From the NCBI GenBank assembly GCA_027623845.1, contig JAQBUJ010000017.1, forward strand, positions 1-14,226: DNA of 14,226 nucleotides, given 5' to 3'. Below the pieces are notes generated by a model. That model did not search any database. It had not been told where the DNA came from and worked only from the letters and a program-made list of their open reading frames with translations. Position numbers and translations under genes: made by a program. Positions 13,043-14,226 of this stretch are shown piece after piece; within the stretch, counting starts at the first letter, position 1; every line of letters begins with the position of its first letter. The stretch comes from Pseudomonadota bacterium. Its GTDB lineage: Bacteria; Pseudomonadota; Alphaproteobacteria; Thalassobaculales; Thalassobaculaceae.

Positions 13043-13728
13043 GCCCCCATGACCACACCGACGACCACACCCACGATCATCACCATGGCGACGCTGCTGG
13101 GCATGATCACACGACCTTCCAACCGGACATCAAGGAGCCGAGCGAGGACTGGGAGTTCCTGGAAATCGCGCTGCGAGAGTTGCTGATCGAAAAAGGCGTC
13201 CTGTCGGCCCGGGAAATCCAAGATGAAATCGAGGCCTGGGAAAATAAATCACCGGAAGGCGGCGCCAGGATCGTGGCCCGGGCCTGGACCGACGACGCCT
13301 ATCGCCAGCGTCTGTTGGCGGACGGCAACGCCGCGGTCGGCGAGCTTGGCTTCACCGTCGAGGCGTTGAAACTGGTGGCGCTGGAGAACACCGAGACGCT
13401 GCACCACATGGTCGTGTGCACCCTGTGCTCCTGCTATCCACGGCCACTTCTGGGGGTGCCGCCGCTTTGGTACAAATCCCGTGAATACCGCTCCCGCACG
13501 GTGCGCGAGCCACGCGCGGTGCTGAAGGAATTCGGCACCGAGCTGCCAGTGACAACCGAGGTCCGGGTCGTCGATTCCACCGCCGACTGCCGCTATCTGG
13601 TGATCCCACGCCGCCCCGAAGGCACCGAGGGTCTGAGCGAAACGGCATTGGCGGCGCTGGTCAGTCGGGACTCGATGATCGGCACAGCCGAAGCATTTTC
13701 CTCGGACGGAAAAAGAAATATTTTATAG
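13039..13728 (+). CDS. Nitrile hydratase alpha / thiocyanate hydrolase gamma-type metal subunit
   Basis: Catalytic subunit of 229 aa. The metal claw motif VCTLCSC is present, with Cys127, Cys130, Ser131 and Cys132. Cys130 and Cys132 are the residues oxidised to sulfinic and sulfenic acid in the family. Thr after the first Cys is the cobalt-type signature (iron enzymes have Ser). The rest is typical: EFLEIALRELLIEKGVLS, ARAWTDDAYRQRLLADG, WYKSREYRSRTVREPRAVLK, RYLVIPRRPEGTEG and LVSRDSMIGTA. The residue after CYP is Arg (CYPRP) where ordinary nitrile hydratases have Trp, and I recall Arg in thiocyanate hydrolase gamma. The first 24 residues hold nine His (PHDHTDDHTHDHHHGD), suggesting metal binding. 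GGAG lies 5 nt before the ATG, which overlaps the preceding stop. No activator (P47K or NHase activator type) gene is visible downstream. Confidence 0.92.
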   Translation: MSPHDHTDDHTHDHHHGDAAGHDHTTFQPDIKEPSEDWEFLEIALRELLIEKGVLSAREIQDEIEAWENKSPEGGARIVARAWTDDAYRQRLLADGNAAVGELGFTVEALKLVALENTETLHHMVVCTLCSCYPRPLLGVPPLWYKSREYRSRTVREPRAVLKEFGTELPVTTEVRVVDSTADCRYLVIPRRPEGTEGLSETALAALVSRDSMIGTAEAFSSDGKRNIL

Positions 13729-13790
13729 TAATTTCAACTCACTGTACGAGAGAATTAATCTAATAAATCAATATTATTGCCTTGATAAGA
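13711..13790. other. AT-rich junction between convergent genes
   Basis: Counting directly, 18 of 80 bases are G or C (22%) in an otherwise GC-rich window. It includes the last six codons of the NHase alpha-like gene and the first part of the gap to the dioxygenase. There is no convincing terminator; GAAAT ... ATTTC at 13715-13735 is only a 5-bp inverted repeat. Confidence 0.6.
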
Positions 13791-13848
13791 CACCCACTGA
13801 CGTTTCGGTCGACCAGACCCGGAGCGGCGTGAATCTGGCGCACGACCC

Positions 13849-14226
13849 TCAGACCGCCGCCGGTGCTGCGTCCTGCGGTCGGCGGTCATGGACCCGGCCT
13901 GCCAGACCACTGGCCACATCCCTAGCCGACCAGCCAAGCAGACCGTGACGCAGGATGCCGTGCCTGATGATGGCGTCATCGGCGAACGGGCGGATCTCAT
14001 CGATGTTGAACCAAATCCGCATCAGCACCCGCGCCTCGGCCTCGCTCGGCGCCGGTGTGTGAGGCGCCCGCCCGTGCAGGACCACATAATTGTTCACGAA
14101 CTGCACGTCGCCGGGCAGAAATGGAAACTCAAAACGGTTTTCCCGCGCCAGCTCATCGAACAAATCCAGCAGCGCCGTCTCTTCGGTTGAAAATCCATCG
14201 CCGCGCTGGGCCGCCTTGGTGATCCA
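13849..14226 (-). CDS. TauD/TfdA-family Fe(II)/2-oxoglutarate dioxygenase, C-terminal part
   Basis: The frame is open to the right edge, so the start is outside and only the last 125 residues are seen. FPFLPGDVQFVNNYVVLHGR (fragment residues 34-53) is the family's C-terminal core strand, and His51 is the likely third iron ligand of the HxD...H triad. RVLMRIWFNID follows, where Arg66 or Arg70 would bind the 2-oxoglutarate carboxylate. The HxD half of the site lies off the window. Members hydroxylate taurine, aryloxyalkanoates, alkyl sulfates, gamma-butyrobetaine and many other compounds, so the substrate cannot be named. It converges on the nitrile hydratase-like operon across a 120-bp gap that starts AT-rich. 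It is therefore not in that operon. Confidence 0.85.
   Translation of the reverse strand, partial: WITKAAQRGDGFSTEETALLDLFDELARENRFEFPFLPGDVQFVNNYVVLHGRAPHTPAPSEAEARVLMRIWFNIDEIRPFADDAIIRHGILRHGLLGWSARDVASGLAGRVHDRRPQDAAPAAV

Noticed and set aside
12288..13070. - strand frame of 260 codons opposite the nitrile hydratase-like operon
   Set aside because: The + strand proteins are unmistakable family members with coupled starts. The opposite frame shows no motif.

Overview
The window looks like a chromosomal segment of a high-GC alphaproteobacterium, probably near the Rhodospirillales. The grounds are high GC with G/C-ending codons, an alphaproteobacterial-type L33 protein, and many small acyl-CoA-metabolism transcription units. 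Lineage is inferred from protein character only; no 16S or other marker is present.

Layout. (1) Bases 1-3190, + strand, are housekeeping: the 3' part of rnr (RNase R, cut by the left edge), a lipoprotein-type S41 processing protease, and rpmG (55 aa), with a plausible own promoter and a clear terminator. (2) Bases 3352-6578 hold a RidA-family gene on the - strand, preceded by a possible small membrane ORF that overlaps its start by ATGA. Diverging from it is a tight three-gene cassette: ACAD10/11-type acyl-CoA dehydrogenase, APH-type kinase, DUF6285 protein. This trio matches the components of LvaC, LvaA and LvaB of the Pseudomonas levulinate pathway and suggests catabolism of 4-hydroxyacyl-CoAs through a phosphorylated intermediate. 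(3) Bases 6587-9198, - strand, hold a VOC-fold protein, an enoyl-CoA hydratase and a classical acyl-CoA dehydrogenase. The last two could take the enoyl-CoA product of the cassette into beta-oxidation. (4) Bases 9328-12115, - strand, hold a 14-TM-type DHA2 MFS transporter and, 64 nt downstream, a group D flavin monooxygenase-like member of the acyl-CoA dehydrogenase fold. (5) Bases 12384-13728, + strand, hold a three-gene operon with ATGA overlaps encoding a split nitrile hydratase family enzyme: beta N-half, beta C-half, and an alpha-like subunit with the VCTLCSC cobalt-type claw and a His-rich N-terminus. Architecture and gene order match thiocyanate hydrolase (scnBAC). The body of the alpha-like subunit reads more like nitrile hydratase, so the substrate is open. 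(6) After a short AT-rich junction, the right edge carries the C-terminal part of a convergent TauD/TfdA-family dioxygenase.

The most distinctive items are the split NHase/SCNase operon, the lvaC-lvaA-lvaB-like cassette, the possible small ORF coupled to ridA, and the monooxygenase-like protein that seems to lack the usual C-terminal His. No tRNA, rRNA, CRISPR array, insertion sequence or attachment site was seen. No gap between genes exceeds about 225 bases.
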